Below, piece by piece: positions 21,846 to 33,822 of a DNA stretch of 64,000 nt (position 1 is its first letter; every line of letters starts with the position of its first letter). Source of the stretch: Vitellaria paradoxa (taxonomy: Eukaryota; Streptophyta; Magnoliopsida; Ericales; Sapotaceae). The stretch lies in contig CM034233.1 in NCBI GenBank assembly GCA_019916065.1, forward strand, positions 48,866,509 through 48,930,508, written 5' to 3'. The notes under the pieces are model-generated. The model was not told the DNA's origin. It saw only the letters and a program-made list of their open reading frames with translations, and did no database searches. Both the position numbers and the translations under genes were made by a program.

Positions 21846-22906
21846 ATTTTGTCCATGATATGGAGGTCGGTATTGGTTTATAGCATGGATAGGGAGTTCA
21901 CTAGATAACTAATTCTGTACAACTTCTCTACACATAGGCATACTAGGACAATCATCCATTCTATGAGATTAGCTATCGCAAGCTACACAATAGACATTTG
22001 CTACAGGTTCTTTGACTACTGGTGTGTCATTTTTAATCTTAAGGGTCTCAATTTCTCGGGTCATATTGCTAGTTTTACCTTAAGGTCATCAGTTTCATTC
22101 AAGTGATGTAAACCTCGAATAGAGGAACCACTAGCATTTTGAGTATTATGAGATCCCGTGGTATCCCATGTTTGTGCATTTTCAGCTAAAAACTCGAAGT
22201 ATTCATAAACTTCTTCAGGAGTTTTATCGTAAAACTGTCCATTGCACATTGTTTCCACAAATTGTTTTAGTTGTGGCGTGAGTGATCCGTAAAAGATACT
22301 AGCTAAGCACCAAACTTCAAATGCATGGTAAGGACAGGAATGTAGAAGAGTTTTAAACCTCTCCATGTTGTGAAGCAAAGTTCAGAATTTGATGCTGTAT
22401 TGCATCAGTTCTATTAAGCGAAAAGAATTTCTCTAGAAACTTGGCTTGCATTTCATCCCATGTGCGAATAGAATTAGATGGTAAGAATTCAAACCATCTA
22501 GCAGCCTTTTCTTACAATGAAAATGGGAAGAGCTTAAGAAATACTAATTCTAATGGGCATCCTTGATCCTTTATGGTGACACAGATGTTCTTAAAGTGAG
22601 TTAAGTGGTCGTATGGATTCTCTGAATCCATACCATGGAAGGTAGGTAACAATTGTATCATCCCTGGTTTAAAGTGAAATGTGTGGTTTTCAGGCCACAC
22701 TATACAGGATTCCGGAGTGTGCCTATTGTGTTGCAAGATATCCCTCATCGCCTAGCTGCAACAGCTTGTTCCTCAGCCATTTCTAAGATTGGATTAGAGG
22801 TTCTATGATTTGGAGATTCTCCTAAAGAATTTTCAAGTTCAAAGAGAGGATTTAGAAACTCAGAACATTCTAATTGACCGTCTTCACTACGAGTCCAAAA
22901 ACTCAT
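21846..22906 (-). pseudogene. Athila-like Gag N-terminus and zinc knuckle, broken
   Basis: The likely original start is the ATG at 22906 (MSFWTRSEDGQLE). The frame is lost near 22745 after AEEQAVAAR and picked up by HTFHFKPGMIQLLPTFHGM, with the typical SENPYDHLTHFKNIC capsid phrase. Further pieces read FEFLPSNSIRTWDEMQAKFLEKFF and KTPEEVYEYFEFLAENAQTW. A single CCHC zinc knuckle is visible near 21945-21995 (C-VA-C-DS-stop-SHR-MDD-C). It has the right spacing but contains a stop. The protein would form the particle and bind RNA. Confidence 0.82.
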
Positions 22907-23100
22907 AAGCTAAGAAAGCTAAACTAAATGAATGAACTATGCTCCAGACCAAAGACCTAGGTGTCTGGACCACTGAGTAAGGTTATGGGACTTAGGAAAT
23001 TTTTGGAAATTTTTAAGTTTTAAGTTTTAAGTTTTTTTTTAATTAAAATTAAAGATAAAATTAATCCTAAGATTCTAATAACCTAAAAACTAAGATTGGC

Positions 23101-23118
23101 TCCCCGGCAACGATGCCA
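23101..23118 (-). promoter_or_regulatory. Primer-binding site, Athila-like element
   Basis: The minus strand reads TGGCATCGTTGCCGGGGA just inside the 5' LTR. It differs at two positions from TGGCGCCGTTGCCGGGGA, the site typical of Athila and Tat elements (tRNA-Asp primer). The GC to AT changes look like deamination. Confidence 0.85.
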
Positions 23119-23127
23119 AAAAACTTG

Positions 23128-24732
23128 ACCACTATGAGAATGTGTGTCTAGACTAACCCCCAAGTGCAAGAGTGTGCAGTGTAGTTTTAACTCGGTAAGT
23201 CCGAGGTCGAATCCACAAGGAACCTAAGGTTTAGTTTCTAAGTTATCAAGAATGTTCGAACTTCAAATACTGGGAAATTTTAAAAGTTCTCTACCTAAAT
23301 TCGAAAGTTGGAAAGTTTAAAACTTAACTAAACCTAAACAAGAATTAAATAAAGAAAGTTGCAAAGAAAATAAATTCTTAAATAAAAATATTTTTTTGTA
23401 ATTTCAAAAATACTTAATTATGCATTCAAGATTTAAAGAAAGTTTGCTAACCTAATCAAGATTGTAAGAAAACAAGCAATTGATATAGTAAATTAAATTC
23501 AATGAAATAAAACCCTTGATTCAACATTCAAGTTCAGGTGGAATGAAATAAATTTACGTTGTGCCTCAGTTACCAATTAAAATTTCAAGTCGAATGGAAA
23601 AATTAATTGGAAGATGTCTTCGTTAAAGTTCCTTAAAAGTCCACAATACACAACTTCATACTCACGTCTTATGGATTGTGAAATTGGAAAGATTTTTCTT
23701 TAAAAATAATACTTGTGGTTTCAAACCCTAGTTTTTAATTTCAAGATTCTTAAAGAAAATTAATGTTTCAAAAACCTTTATCAGTGATTACCAGAATATG
23801 ATCAAAAGTTTCTGTTTCGATAGTTCTTGAAATAGAAAACCAGATTTGAAGAGTTTTCGTAGATGTTCACGCGTTTGTGTAATCATCTATGAAAACCTAG
23901 CACAAACATAAATAAACCATTCCACCCTCCCTATGAAGTTAAATCAAGGAAAAGAAACCTACGCTATCATAGTTAAAGAATCCATTCAATCACACAATAA
24001 ATCAATCTAAAAATAGATGGTTTTAGAAGAAGAAATCTGGACAAAAACTTATACTTGCAGAAAATAAACCTACTCTAATATTAAATTAAGATTCATTCAA
24101 ATAAATCAGTAAATATTCAATAAGCAAGATATTTAGATGAAGATTAAATCAAAAGAAACTATTATTAAAATCAAAACTTTAAATACCGTACTTCAATACA
24201 TCAAAAGAATGACGAACGATGAACAACACCGAAGCAATCTGACAAACAACAACAATAAGTCTTGAAATCATCTTACAAAAGAATGAAAAAATAAAGAATC
24301 TAAAGCCCTAAAAATTTCTTGAAAAGTAAGAGAAAAAGAAGAGGAGAAGTCCTTTGGAACGGCTGGACAATCCCCTTTTATAACCATCCTCCCAAAACCT
24401 TAAAAACGAAGAGGGAATTTAAGTTCGCGTGTCTAGGTGTCCAGATACCCAATGGGGGTGTCCGAACCGCAGTGTGGTCCAAAATCTTCTCTGCACTTGG
24501 GTGTCCTGAAGGTGTCCGGACACCCCCTTCCTGCACTTGCACCTTATGCTATCCTTCATCATTTTCTTTGTTTTTAACGCTCCCAATTGCATTTATTGAG
24601 CCTTTTTCACTACCATTAAGAAAAATAAACATAATTAGCTGAGAAATTAATAAAAAGCATGAATTTAGCAAGAAAATACATGAATTTAAACTAAAACAAA
24701 GGCCTTGCAATTACACTTTTCAAGTGTAATCA
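23128..24732 (-). mobile_element. 5' LTR of the Athila-like element
   Basis: It is collinear with 11081-12632. It contains an extra block of about 53 bp near 23660-23712 that the other LTR lacks. On the minus strand U3 starts at 24732 and a TATA box lies at 24376-24382. Confidence 0.9.
24376..24382 (-). promoter_or_regulatory. TATA box, Athila-like 5' LTR
   Basis: The minus strand reads TATAAAA followed by GGGG, at the position equivalent to 12275-12282. It would drive genomic RNA synthesis. Upstream, one intact TCCGGA box remains (24515). Two others are lost through C-to-T type changes. Confidence 0.6.
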
Positions 24733-24907
24733 ATACACACAAGATTATTGTCAATACTAATAGCTGACTTAAGTATCAAAGAGTCCTTGGTCGGGAACCG
24801 CCTTCAACCAATTTTCTTAAATGTAGGTCCGCATCGAAGAGGAGATCTATAGGAGTATGGGAGAGAGGGGGTCTACCAAAAAAAGGGGGTTAAAATTTCC
24901 TTACACA
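24733..24907 (+). mobile_element. 5' LTR of the LARD-like element, right piece
   Basis: It continues the LTR interrupted at 11080. The sequence ACACAAGATTATTGTCAATAC through GAGGAGATCTATAGG and GGGGGTCTACC matches 34097-34278. It ends TTACACA at 24907, next to the primer-binding site. Confidence 0.85.
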
Positions 24908-24908
24908 T

Positions 24909-24922
24909 TTGGCGCCTATTAT
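24909..24922 (+). promoter_or_regulatory. Primer-binding site of the LARD-like element
   Basis: TTGGCGCCTATTAT starts one base after the LTR. TGGCGCC is the core of a common plant gypsy primer-binding site. The 3' half differs from the tRNA-Asp consensus, so the primer identity is uncertain. Confidence 0.6.
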
Positions 24923-24957
24923 GGTGCACATATTTGTGCCTATATAATTATTCTACC

Positions 24958-25195
24958 ATGAGAAGCATTTGTACTACTGTCACTGCTGAAAGTATTTCTT
25001 CTACCGAAAGCATTTCTTCTATTACATTAAAAGCATTTCTTTTATTGCCACTGAAAGCATTTTTTCTATTGTAAGCATTTTGCCGCTGCCGTCTCTGCTG
25101 GAAGCATCTCTTCTACCACCACTAGAAGTATTTCTTTATTACCATTGGGGGGCATTAGCTTATCGTTGGAGTATTATCTCATTGCTGGGGGCATT
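24958..25195 (+). repeat. AGCATTTCTTCTAT tandem repeat in the LARD-like interior
   Basis: Roughly 20-32 bp units share GAAAGCATTTCTTCTATTRC, repeated about eight times with varying spacers. Short frames here are compositional. Confidence 0.7.
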
Positions 25196-25479
25196 TTCAA
25201 CTGTTGGGAATCTTATCAAAATAAAAAGATTTGCTCTCATTTATATATTCATTTTATTGCAAATGAATAGATCATTTTTGTGTTTCATAATTGTTTTGTG
25301 TTTGTACTTTTGTATAGCTATATCCTAAATATTTTCAAGCACAAGTATGAACATGTGCATCACTTGATGATTACTGGATTGCCAAACAGCATTTCGTTAT
25401 CGTCAAGCATCATCTTTGTCTCATATTTATATGCTCAACTTAAAAGGATGACGCTATTCCATGGATTGTTATTTGCTGC

Positions 25480-25940
25480 CTGACCAGAAGCATTTTATCC
25501 CAACAAGTTCATATTTCTTCCCCAAAGAAGAATATTCCATCCTAAATAGGGATTCAATAGGTTTATATTTCTTAGTATATTCCACCCTGAGCAGGGTTCA
25601 ACATGCTTGTATTTCTCCCCTGAGCATGATATTTTTCCCCTGAATAGTAAATTCTACCCCGAGTAGGGCTCCAGCATTTTTATGTTCCATCCCCAAGCAA
25701 GATTATTTTTCACCTGAGCAAGATATTTCATCCCTCCAAGTTTTCATTTCTTCCCTATGTAGGATTACTTTCACTCGGGGAGGATATTTCATCCCTGTAA
25801 GTTTATATTTCTTCCCTGAGCAGGATATTTCATCCTTGCAAATTTATATTTCTTCCCTGAGCAGGATTATTTTTCACTTGAGCAAGATATTTCATCCCTA
25901 CAAGTTTATATGTCTTCCCCGAGCAAGATTGTAGCTAGTC
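25480..25940 (+). repeat. CCTGAGCAGGATATTTC repeat field in the LARD-like interior
   Basis: Units of about 50-60 bp recur: CCTGAGCAGGATATTTCATCC, then a short spacer and GTTTATATTTCTTCCC. At least seven degenerate copies are visible. Confidence 0.75.
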
Positions 25941-26084
25941 CATATCTAATCCTGGAGCTAAGTTTCATTAGTTTCACTTAAAATTTCCCTAAGTTGGACC
26001 AAAGATTCTTAATTATCTTAAGGTGAATTTCATCAAATTTTACTACTTATATTAGGTAGATTTTATCAAATCCCAACCAAAAGT

Positions 26085-26425
26085 CTATTTCTGAGCATGA
26101 GCAAAGCTTATTCCCGAGCAAGTTCTTCTCGAGCACATTATTCCCAAGCAAAGGCTTTCCCAAGTCCTAAGTAGAGGGAAGTTTTCTCAAGAAAGCTTAA
26201 AGCACATCCCTAAGTAAGCTTACTCCCAAGGAAGATTGTTCCCGAGCAAGGTTGCTTCCTTGAGCAAAACTTATCCCCGAGCATGGTTACTCCTCAGTGA
26301 AAGTACACCTGAGCAAGGTTATTCCACAGTGAAAATGCCTCTAAGCAAGGTTATTCCTCAGTGAAGATACCCTCGAGCAAGGTTATTATTAAGTAAGGGT
26401 ATTCTCGAGTAAAGTTATTAGTGTT
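26085..26425 (+). repeat. CGAGCAAGGTTATTCC repeat field in the LARD-like interior
   Basis: Units of about 20-30 bp contain CCCGAGCAAGGTTATTCC and CAGTGAAAAT. They are irregularly spaced, with a dozen or so copies. They share the GAGCAAG word with the preceding field, so the two fields may have a common origin. Confidence 0.7.
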
Positions 26426-26939
26426 TAGACACTTATTCATATTCAAACAATGTCACAGTTACTAAATTCAAGAAGAAAAGTCTTAAAAAAGTCATAAAGA
26501 TGACCTTATTTTGCAATTGTGATTGTTTCAAACTGCCATAGGCATTTGGTCGTATAGATCTTGAAAAAATATGTGAAATAAAGAAAAAAGATGACCTAAA
26601 TTAGACACCCAAGTGAAAAGTTATGATCGCTCGAAGTTTTCATAGTGTAAAGGTCAACTCAACTTTGTTTGTTCTCATTTTCTACCACTGCTAGCACTAT
26701 AGAGAGTATTTGCAAATAGATGATCTCAATAGTGGATCACATTCCACTATAATCCACCACATCAGTCTGCATTCACAACCAATAAGAAGAACCCACTTAC
26801 TAGGTAGTATATGGACATTACTCTTATCTTTTTGATGGCTGAGTTTATTATCTGACCATGATAAGCCCTACTTATGTTCGGGCACATAAGAAAAAGATTA
26901 TCTCGCACATAAACAAAGGATTACCAAAAGCTCTGCATG

Positions 26940-27975
26940 TCCAACTGACTCATCTTAGTTTTTGACACTCAAAAGCTTGGTTTATCATTGACTAGGCATC
27001 TCCCTTAAATTATGTTCCTATTCCTTGGTTTAATAAAAAAGGATTCTCAAAAAGGCAAACAAGACTCGTCTTAGTTGTTTACACTCAAAACTCTGGTTTA
27101 TCATTTACCAGGCGTCTCTCGTAAACCAAGTTCCTGTTCCTTGGTTTAATCGAAAACGATTATCAAAAAGGAGTCCAACTGGTTCGTCCCAGTTATTGAC
27201 ATTCATAACCTTGGTTTATTTATCGACCAGGTGTATCCCTTAAACCAAGTTCCTATTCCTTGGTTTAATTGAAAAAGATTATCAAAAAAGAGTCGAACTG
27301 GCTCCTCCCAAGTATTGACATTCATAACTTTAGTTTATTTATTGACCAGGTGTATCCCTTAAACCAAGTCCCTGTTCTATGGTTAAATCAGAACAGATTG
27401 TAAAAAAGTGGTCTAATTGGCTCATCCCAATTATTGACATTCACAAACCTAGTTTATTTAATGACTAAGTGTATACCTTAAACTAAGTTCCTACTCCTTG
27501 GTTTAATCGAAAAGGATAATCAAAAAGGAGATCAACTGGCTCATCCTAGTTGTTGGTTTATTTATCGATCAGGTGTATCCTTTAAATCAAGTTCCTATTC
27601 CTTGGTTTAATAAAAAAGGGTTATCAAAAAGGAGTTCAACCGGCTCATCCCAGTTGTTAACATTTACAACCTTGGTTTATTTATCGACTAAGTGTGTCAT
27701 TTAAACCAAGTTCTTATTCCTTAGTTTAATAAAAAAAGTGTCCAACTGGCTCATCCTAGTTATTAACATTCACAACCTTGGTTTATTTATCGACCAGGTG
27801 TATCCCTTAAACCAAATCCCTGTTCGTTGGTTTCATAAAAAGGGATTATCAAAAAGAAGTCCAATTGGCTCGTCCCAGTTGTTGATATTCACTGATTTAT
27901 TCATTGACCAGGCATATCCCTTAGATCAAGTTCCTACTCCTTAGTTTAGTTGGGAAGGATTATCAAAAACCCTGA
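26940..27975 (+). repeat. About 119-bp tandem satellite with an internal hairpin, nine units
   Basis: The anchor AAACCAAGTTCCT recurs near 27007, 27125, 27244, 27363, 27482, 27585, 27704, 27811 and 27925. Spacing is mostly 118-119 bp, with two shortened units (about 104-107). Each unit also carries AAAAGGATTATCAAAAAGG, CCAACTGGCTCGTCCCAGTT, TTGACATTCA and GGTTTATTTATCGACCAGG. The anchor forms an inverted repeat, TTAAACCAAG with CTTGGTTTAA around a 9-nt loop. Confidence 0.85.
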
Positions 27976-30900
27976 CATTGGTTAGGCACACAAAGATTAT
28001 CAAAAGCCTTAACTTCAGTCAAGCACACAAGGATCATCATAAGCCTTGACTTCGGTCAGTCTTATAAAAAGGAAGACAAGCCCTGTCTATGATCAAGCAA
28101 ATGCGAAATTTAAAGTTACACTCTCATTTCTGGATGCTCGAGCCCTTTCATTCAAGTCTTAGTTGGAGTGTTAAAGCATTCTCAGCGCATTTATGTCGGC
28201 AATTACCATCTCTAGGTATTTTATATATGAGATTAGAACGTCTACAATTATTCAATCTTGGCTCACATGCAAATTATCTATATGCTTAAAAAAATTATAA
28301 GTTTAAATGAATGGCCATATTTGCCATTACTTGTTATATTTAATGAACCCCACTTTGAAAGCGTATAGTCCATGAATAGCTAGAATTCTTGAAGTTGACG
28401 AAATAAGAATTATTTTTTTATCCTGTATCTCGTAGAAATTGGGGGCCAACTTAATCCTTACATAAAGGCCATCCCATCTAACATTCAGGTTTTAAGATAT
28501 GACCAAGAACACTTTCATGATGACTAATAACATATAAAAAATGTCTTTATCTTGTGAAGACCTTCTGAACACTTCAATACTGTTTGTTATATTCATGGTT
28601 GATTATATGATGAAACTTGCTTCTCAAGTTAATATTGTCTATCAAATGCATGTGAAATGATATAATTTATAGCATTACTGGTATCTACGCACAAATAAGC
28701 ATGGAACAACTTTAATACGAGGCAACAACATATTTTTAGACATCATGATCTCTTTTAGTCTATGCTTATCAATTACAAGTATGAAGTAAAGTATAATTTG
28801 CCAAGTTCTGAGCTAAGCACAATATTAACATACCTCAGTGTATATATTTATTTTACAAGCATAACTTATTTTGATTCTTACTAAGGCTTCATTTTATGAG
28901 CATGACTTACATTAGACATATCTCATAGATAAATGAATGATATTAATCATAGCATTACAAACATCTATTTTTAATATTGGTGCAATTTAGGGAGTGGTCT
29001 TGATTTTCTAATATGGCTTTGACCACGATAGTATGTGGGCCATATAATTAATTGGTTCATAATTGTTTGAGCTTAATTTTTGTTATTGTTTGGATTTATA
29101 CATTTACACTGAAGTGATGAGATTTATCGGCTTTCAAACTATAAAATTAATATTATTGGTATTCATTGATATATTCACTAACCTTTGATACCCAAGTACT
29201 AGTACTCTATCTTAAGAAGTATATTGTAATCGTTAATTGGCTAAGCAACAAACAAGAACTATGAGGGTCACTTCGATCACTATATTTGAAAGAAAAAAGT
29301 TAGCCAGACCTGATCGCTATCAGCTATGCAAACATGTGTTCCCACCAACACTGAAGCTTAGCTATATCGAGTAATAATCCAATTGAGCTTACAACAACAT
29401 GAAATGAAACCGGAGTTAAGAAAAAGTAAATACAACAAACGAGTTAGTTAGGAGTAGTTTAGCCTTCTTAACGGATGGGATGTTGATGAAACACATATTG
29501 GAAAAGACCAAGTCTATAGCCATATCGAAATGTGGAACACAAATCAAGCAACATAGACTTCTTGCTCACTTCTTCTAAATGGTTAATAAACCACAGTGTA
29601 GCTAAGCAACTTCATTGGCAAGCAACTTCAATGTTGAGTAATTGTGCAAATTTTATAGGCCATTACATTATCAAGAAAACAAAGCATCATACGCAGATAA
29701 ATAAGACAAAGACCAACCAGACATTCATATTTCAAATTTCTATATTTCTTGATTGTCGAATCATTTTTCTTAGTTAGTCCTTAAGCAGAACCAGACCTCG
29801 CTTACATAAGGAAGTGCATTGTCAAGCAGCAATATAGCTGAATAATATTAATGATTATCTTCAGTTCAGACACAGAAGGATTACTATTCAAGCCAGGCAA
29901 TATATGTGACTGAATAACTTCACTAATCACCTTTGGCAATTCAAATGCCAATTGATTTATGAAGAATTACTTAGTGTTACATCAAGTAGTGATATTCGTG
30001 AAAGCATTACACTGAAGAGTATAAATTCCAATTTATTCTACCAACAGAGCCAAAATGAATCAAGGTCTTTTGACTAGCATCCATATTAGGCTAAATGGCC
30101 TTGCAGACAAAAATTATTCAAAGTGAAATCATTTCCAGTTCACATTGTTGAAGTTCAATTCTCCATTCTCAAGTTTAATTCTCAAAATTTTCAGAGTTCA
30201 ATGCTCAAATTCACACCTATTGACTCAATTTAGCAATTTTCACATCTTCTTAAACCATTAGTTTTGAAAATTCTATGTTGTCATATTTTAAGCTTGCCTT
30301 CCTTCAAATTCAATTGGAAGGTTTTCAACATTAAAATAAGATTTCAAAACCATCTTATGAAGTCTATCAATCGTGTCATTTGTTATTGACTTAAGAAGGC
30401 CAAGTACAACATTTTTTGAAAGATATACGGGATAATAAAGTACCATCATTATACTATTACAAGTTGCATTCTTGAGTGCATTGCAGAACATATGGTTATG
30501 GATATAATTGATTAAATTTAAGTACATTTTGCCTTTAAATTACTTGCTTGCTTTCTTTTATTCTATGCCCTTATTGAAGGTGAAATAAGTATTAACTGCT
30601 AATGATTCATTTGTTAGAACTCAGATAACAATTGAATAAGTTAACAATTCTTGAAGTTCCATTACATGAGAAGTAGCAAGTAAAATCATCGAAAGTAGAA
30701 ATAATGAGAAATTTTGTATGCTTATGACTTTATAGATTCATTTACCTATATAAATCAATTTCTACTTCAACAATCAAGATTTAAGCAAGATTTTTTATCT
30801 TTGCATCTCATGAAGAACTGTTATACTGTTATTTAGCTGTAATGTTTGCATATTTCCATTGTCAATGAGTTTTAGTCTTTGGACATATACTGTTGTTGTT

Positions 30901-30979
30901 AATACAAGGTGAAAAGACTTGTAAATTTTATTTTACTCTAATTGGGTAATAAATTATTTCGACCAGAGTGGGGGCATAA
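27976..30979 (+). other. Rest of the LARD-like interior, non-coding
   Basis: This is three kilobases with no Gag, Pol or host protein similarity that I can see. A short triple repeat of CAAGGATYATCA and AGCCTTGACTTCGGTCA lies at 27960-28070. A GAAATTGGGGGCCA tract near 28435 resembles a polypurine tract. The final polypurine tract (CAGAGTGGGGGCATAA) is at 30964-30979. Confidence 0.6.
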
Positions 30980-31035
30980 TGTGTGGCCAAAAAATATCCT
31001 CCCTAACCATATTAGTGCTTTCCCGACCATAAATT
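30980..31035 (+). mobile_element. 3' LTR of the LARD-like element, left piece
   Basis: It starts TGTGTGGCCAAAAAATATCC and matches 10706-10763. It is interrupted by the 2.8-kb LTR; the last five bases, AAATT, are duplicated at 33823-33827. Confidence 0.88.
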
Positions 31036-33822
31036 TGTAATACCCCAAACTTTATATTAACTTAAACTTATGGTTTTGGCATATTTTGGGAGGGATATTA
31101 TGTTAATTTAGTGCAATGGATCATTAATGGTGTTTTAGAGTTGAGAACTTTGAAAGAAATGGGTTAGGCAATCAAAAGATGGCATTTTAGCCAAGTGCAG
31201 GAAAAAGGGCACCTTGGGCGCACAAGGCATGGGCACCTAAGGTCTTGGACACACAAGTCATGGGCGCCCACTTGAGAAGGCATGGGCGCCCAAGGTACAG
31301 TAGACTTGACAGGTATAGGCTGCTCTGCATTTTTCAGTCGACCCCTCTCCCTTATGAACCTATATCTAGCTAGGGGTGTGGAAGGGCTCTGAAATTCACT
31401 ATTTTTGGGATTAAAATATTGATTGTATATATATATATATATTTATATATATGTTGCAAGAGAAAGAGAGAGATATTGTTGGGAGAGGAAGAAACTGGGA
31501 GAGAAGCAAAGGAAGAACAAAGAGAAGAAGAAAAGGTAACCGGGTGGACTCCTTGAGAGTAAGTTCATCTAGCCTTCATGAAAATCAAATTCCTCTTGCA
31601 AAAGTGAAATTAAAACCTCAAGGAGCTTTCCATGTGATTTATTTGTAGTTTGGACCAAGGAGAAGGAAGATTGAGTCCATCAAAGCTTGAAGGCTTGGAA
31701 GCACAAAACACCTTCTTGTTGATCTATCTTCTTACAACTTGAGGTAGGGATTTAATGCCTCATTCTTACCTATGTGGTGTGTAACAAGGACTAGATTACT
31801 ACTAGAGAATCCTTTTTCAAATGTTAGTTACATATATGGGAGAAAATAGGAGTTATATACATGTATATATATGTATAGGTTAAGAGAGTGAAAATGGTGT
31901 TTTGATCCATAACTTGACTTTTGGTTGATGAAAACTCAAAATTGATGATTTTTTTTGGTGCCTAAGAACCTTACGTTGATGTTAGGAACATGAAACTTCC
32001 GGTATTTTTCCTTAAACTTGGTTAATTTGAGGTCCTAAGGGTGAAAAACTAAGAAACCAAAAAACAGAGTATGAAACCCGTAACTTGGACCAAGCTGTGG
32101 GCGCATGAGGGTGACACAGTCGGGCACCCAAGCCCCTTGGGCGCACAAGACATGGGCACCCAGCCCCTTGGGTGCATGGCTGAGTGTCAGCTTGGGCACC
32201 CACCAAGCCTAGGTCATTTTCTTGACTTTGCTTAGTTTGACCTTCTACCTTGGGCTTATGAAAGAGTTGGTAACATGTTTTTACATGAAACTTTTACTTG
32301 ATTAATTGCATGGATTTGGAAAGGGAAATGTGCTTTAAAAAGTGATTAAGGATTGGTTATCTTAAGCTATTGGGACTTAACTTGTAAAGGTAAGTGAATG
32401 TCACCTTGAATTGCATGAATTGGAAGACTACTTTGAGGTAAGAGTCTTAATTGAATAGAATTGTGAACATGCCTTGACGTAGACTAAATGTTGAAGTTTA
32501 TGAACTTATGATTGATTTAGTGAAATGTGACTTGACAAAGGGACACATGTTCAAATGTTGGTAAATGTGGAACACTTAACAAAATTTGATCAATGTGATA
32601 TGTAATAAGCCCTGGGATGAACCGTAACATTGTCATGTGTGTTGGATGGTATATGATGATGAATGTGAACCTATGAAAGATGAGATGTTATATGATAAAT
32701 GATTGTTTGTGTGCGGGGGGCCGTGGTGGGGTGCAGTAAATAGGAAGAGTTTTGAGATTACTCTTAGGTTGAGAGTCCCGGAACCTACACAGGGTTTGGT
32801 GTCAATGCCAGTGGATTAGTAGCCCACAACATTGTGAGTGTATAGGTTACCTGTGACCTTGGATTGTGATCCTAAACGATGGTGTTCGGTTTACTATTTT
32901 CATTGGGTCTGGACCCATAAAAGACGGTGTTGTGTATACACCCAACCCCTGATAATTTGTGTGTCTATGGTTGTGTGATGGATTGATAGAAAGTGATAGT
33001 GTGGATGTGGATATGTGATTGAATGTTGAATATGTGATAAGGTGGCATGGAATGTGATTAGATTTAATGTTTGGAAATTCAATAATGAAAAATGATCAGA
33101 ATTGAATACTACACTATGATGTTATTGAATGACGATAAATATTATAAATATGGTTATGTGGTTGATGATGATTAAACATCAAAGAGATAATTGCAATGTG
33201 ATTTGAACCAATAAATGAAATTTCAAAGATTAAGTATTAATTGGAATTGAATCCTTCTTATGATATTGTTATGTGAAAATGTATATATTCTAAATTGGTT
33301 ATGTAGTTATGTTGATAAACTGATGTGGCTCTAGAATATATTGAGATAACTAGATACACCATGAATAGCATGCATTTTTGGAACACATATCATATATGTT
33401 TATTTGAGACATCGTGGGCACAAGTGGATCCGTACTCACATCCCTACAGAATTTGATGCAGGTACAGGCTATAACAATCAGGTGGGCTAATGGGGTTGGA
33501 CTAGAAAGGTGTGCATGAGCCGTACCAAGCTTAGCAAAACTCTTGGACATTTAGTTTAAATTACTTTTGGAATTGTAATATTGTACATTGCTAGACTTAT
33601 TCGATTTGGTTGTAATGGCCTTAAGGCCTAAGTTATGTTTTAATAGAAATGGTGTATGGAGTATGTAACCTGGCAATAGTCAAGTTTAACTTATGTTATC
33701 CTACTTTATGTCTCAGGCTCACTAGTTTACATTGCGTTGCTCTAATCATGGATTGATTATATTAGTGCATGTTATGTGTGTTTATCACTCACCCCTCGGG
33801 TCATGAGATCCGGGGCATGACA
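31036..33822 (+). mobile_element. Solo LTR, 2787 bp, TSD AAATT
   Basis: It starts TGTAATACCCC at 31036 and ends GGGGCATGACA at 33822. AAATT flanks it on both sides (31031-31035 and 33823-33827). Removing it restores the LARD-like 3' LTR. TGTAATACCCC with a CCGGGGCATGACA end is a common plant gypsy LTR form. GGGCGCCC palindromes lie at 31262 and 31284, upstream of a TATATA tract (31427-31452). There is no internal domain. An inverted diverged relative lies at 5743-8442. Confidence 0.92.

Larger units (their letters stand above)
11081..24732 (-). mobile_element. Athila-like Ty3/gypsy element, complete structure, minus strand
   Basis: LTRs of about 1.55 and 1.6 kb bound an interior that reads, on the minus strand, PBS, gag, protease, reverse transcriptase, RNase H, integrase, a 3' ORF with the putative plant transposon protein domain, a long non-coding region and a polypurine tract. 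The length is 13.65 kb. The target was ATATATACACA inside the LARD-like 5' LTR. ATACACAC occurs on both sides (11073-11080 and 24733-24740), consistent with a target duplication. The uninterrupted site survives at about 34092-34104. Exact LTR ends are uncertain by up to 7 bp, because a TG..CA frame would start at 11088 and 23135. The LTRs differ little, so insertion is relatively recent. Confidence 0.88.

Noticed and set aside
26940..27975. CRISPR-like array
   Set aside because: Units of about 119 bp are contiguous and diverged, with no unique spacers, in a plant nuclear context.
30288..30527. 79-codon minus-strand frame in the LARD-like interior
   Set aside because: AT-rich, no motif, no conserved neighbour; consistent with chance.
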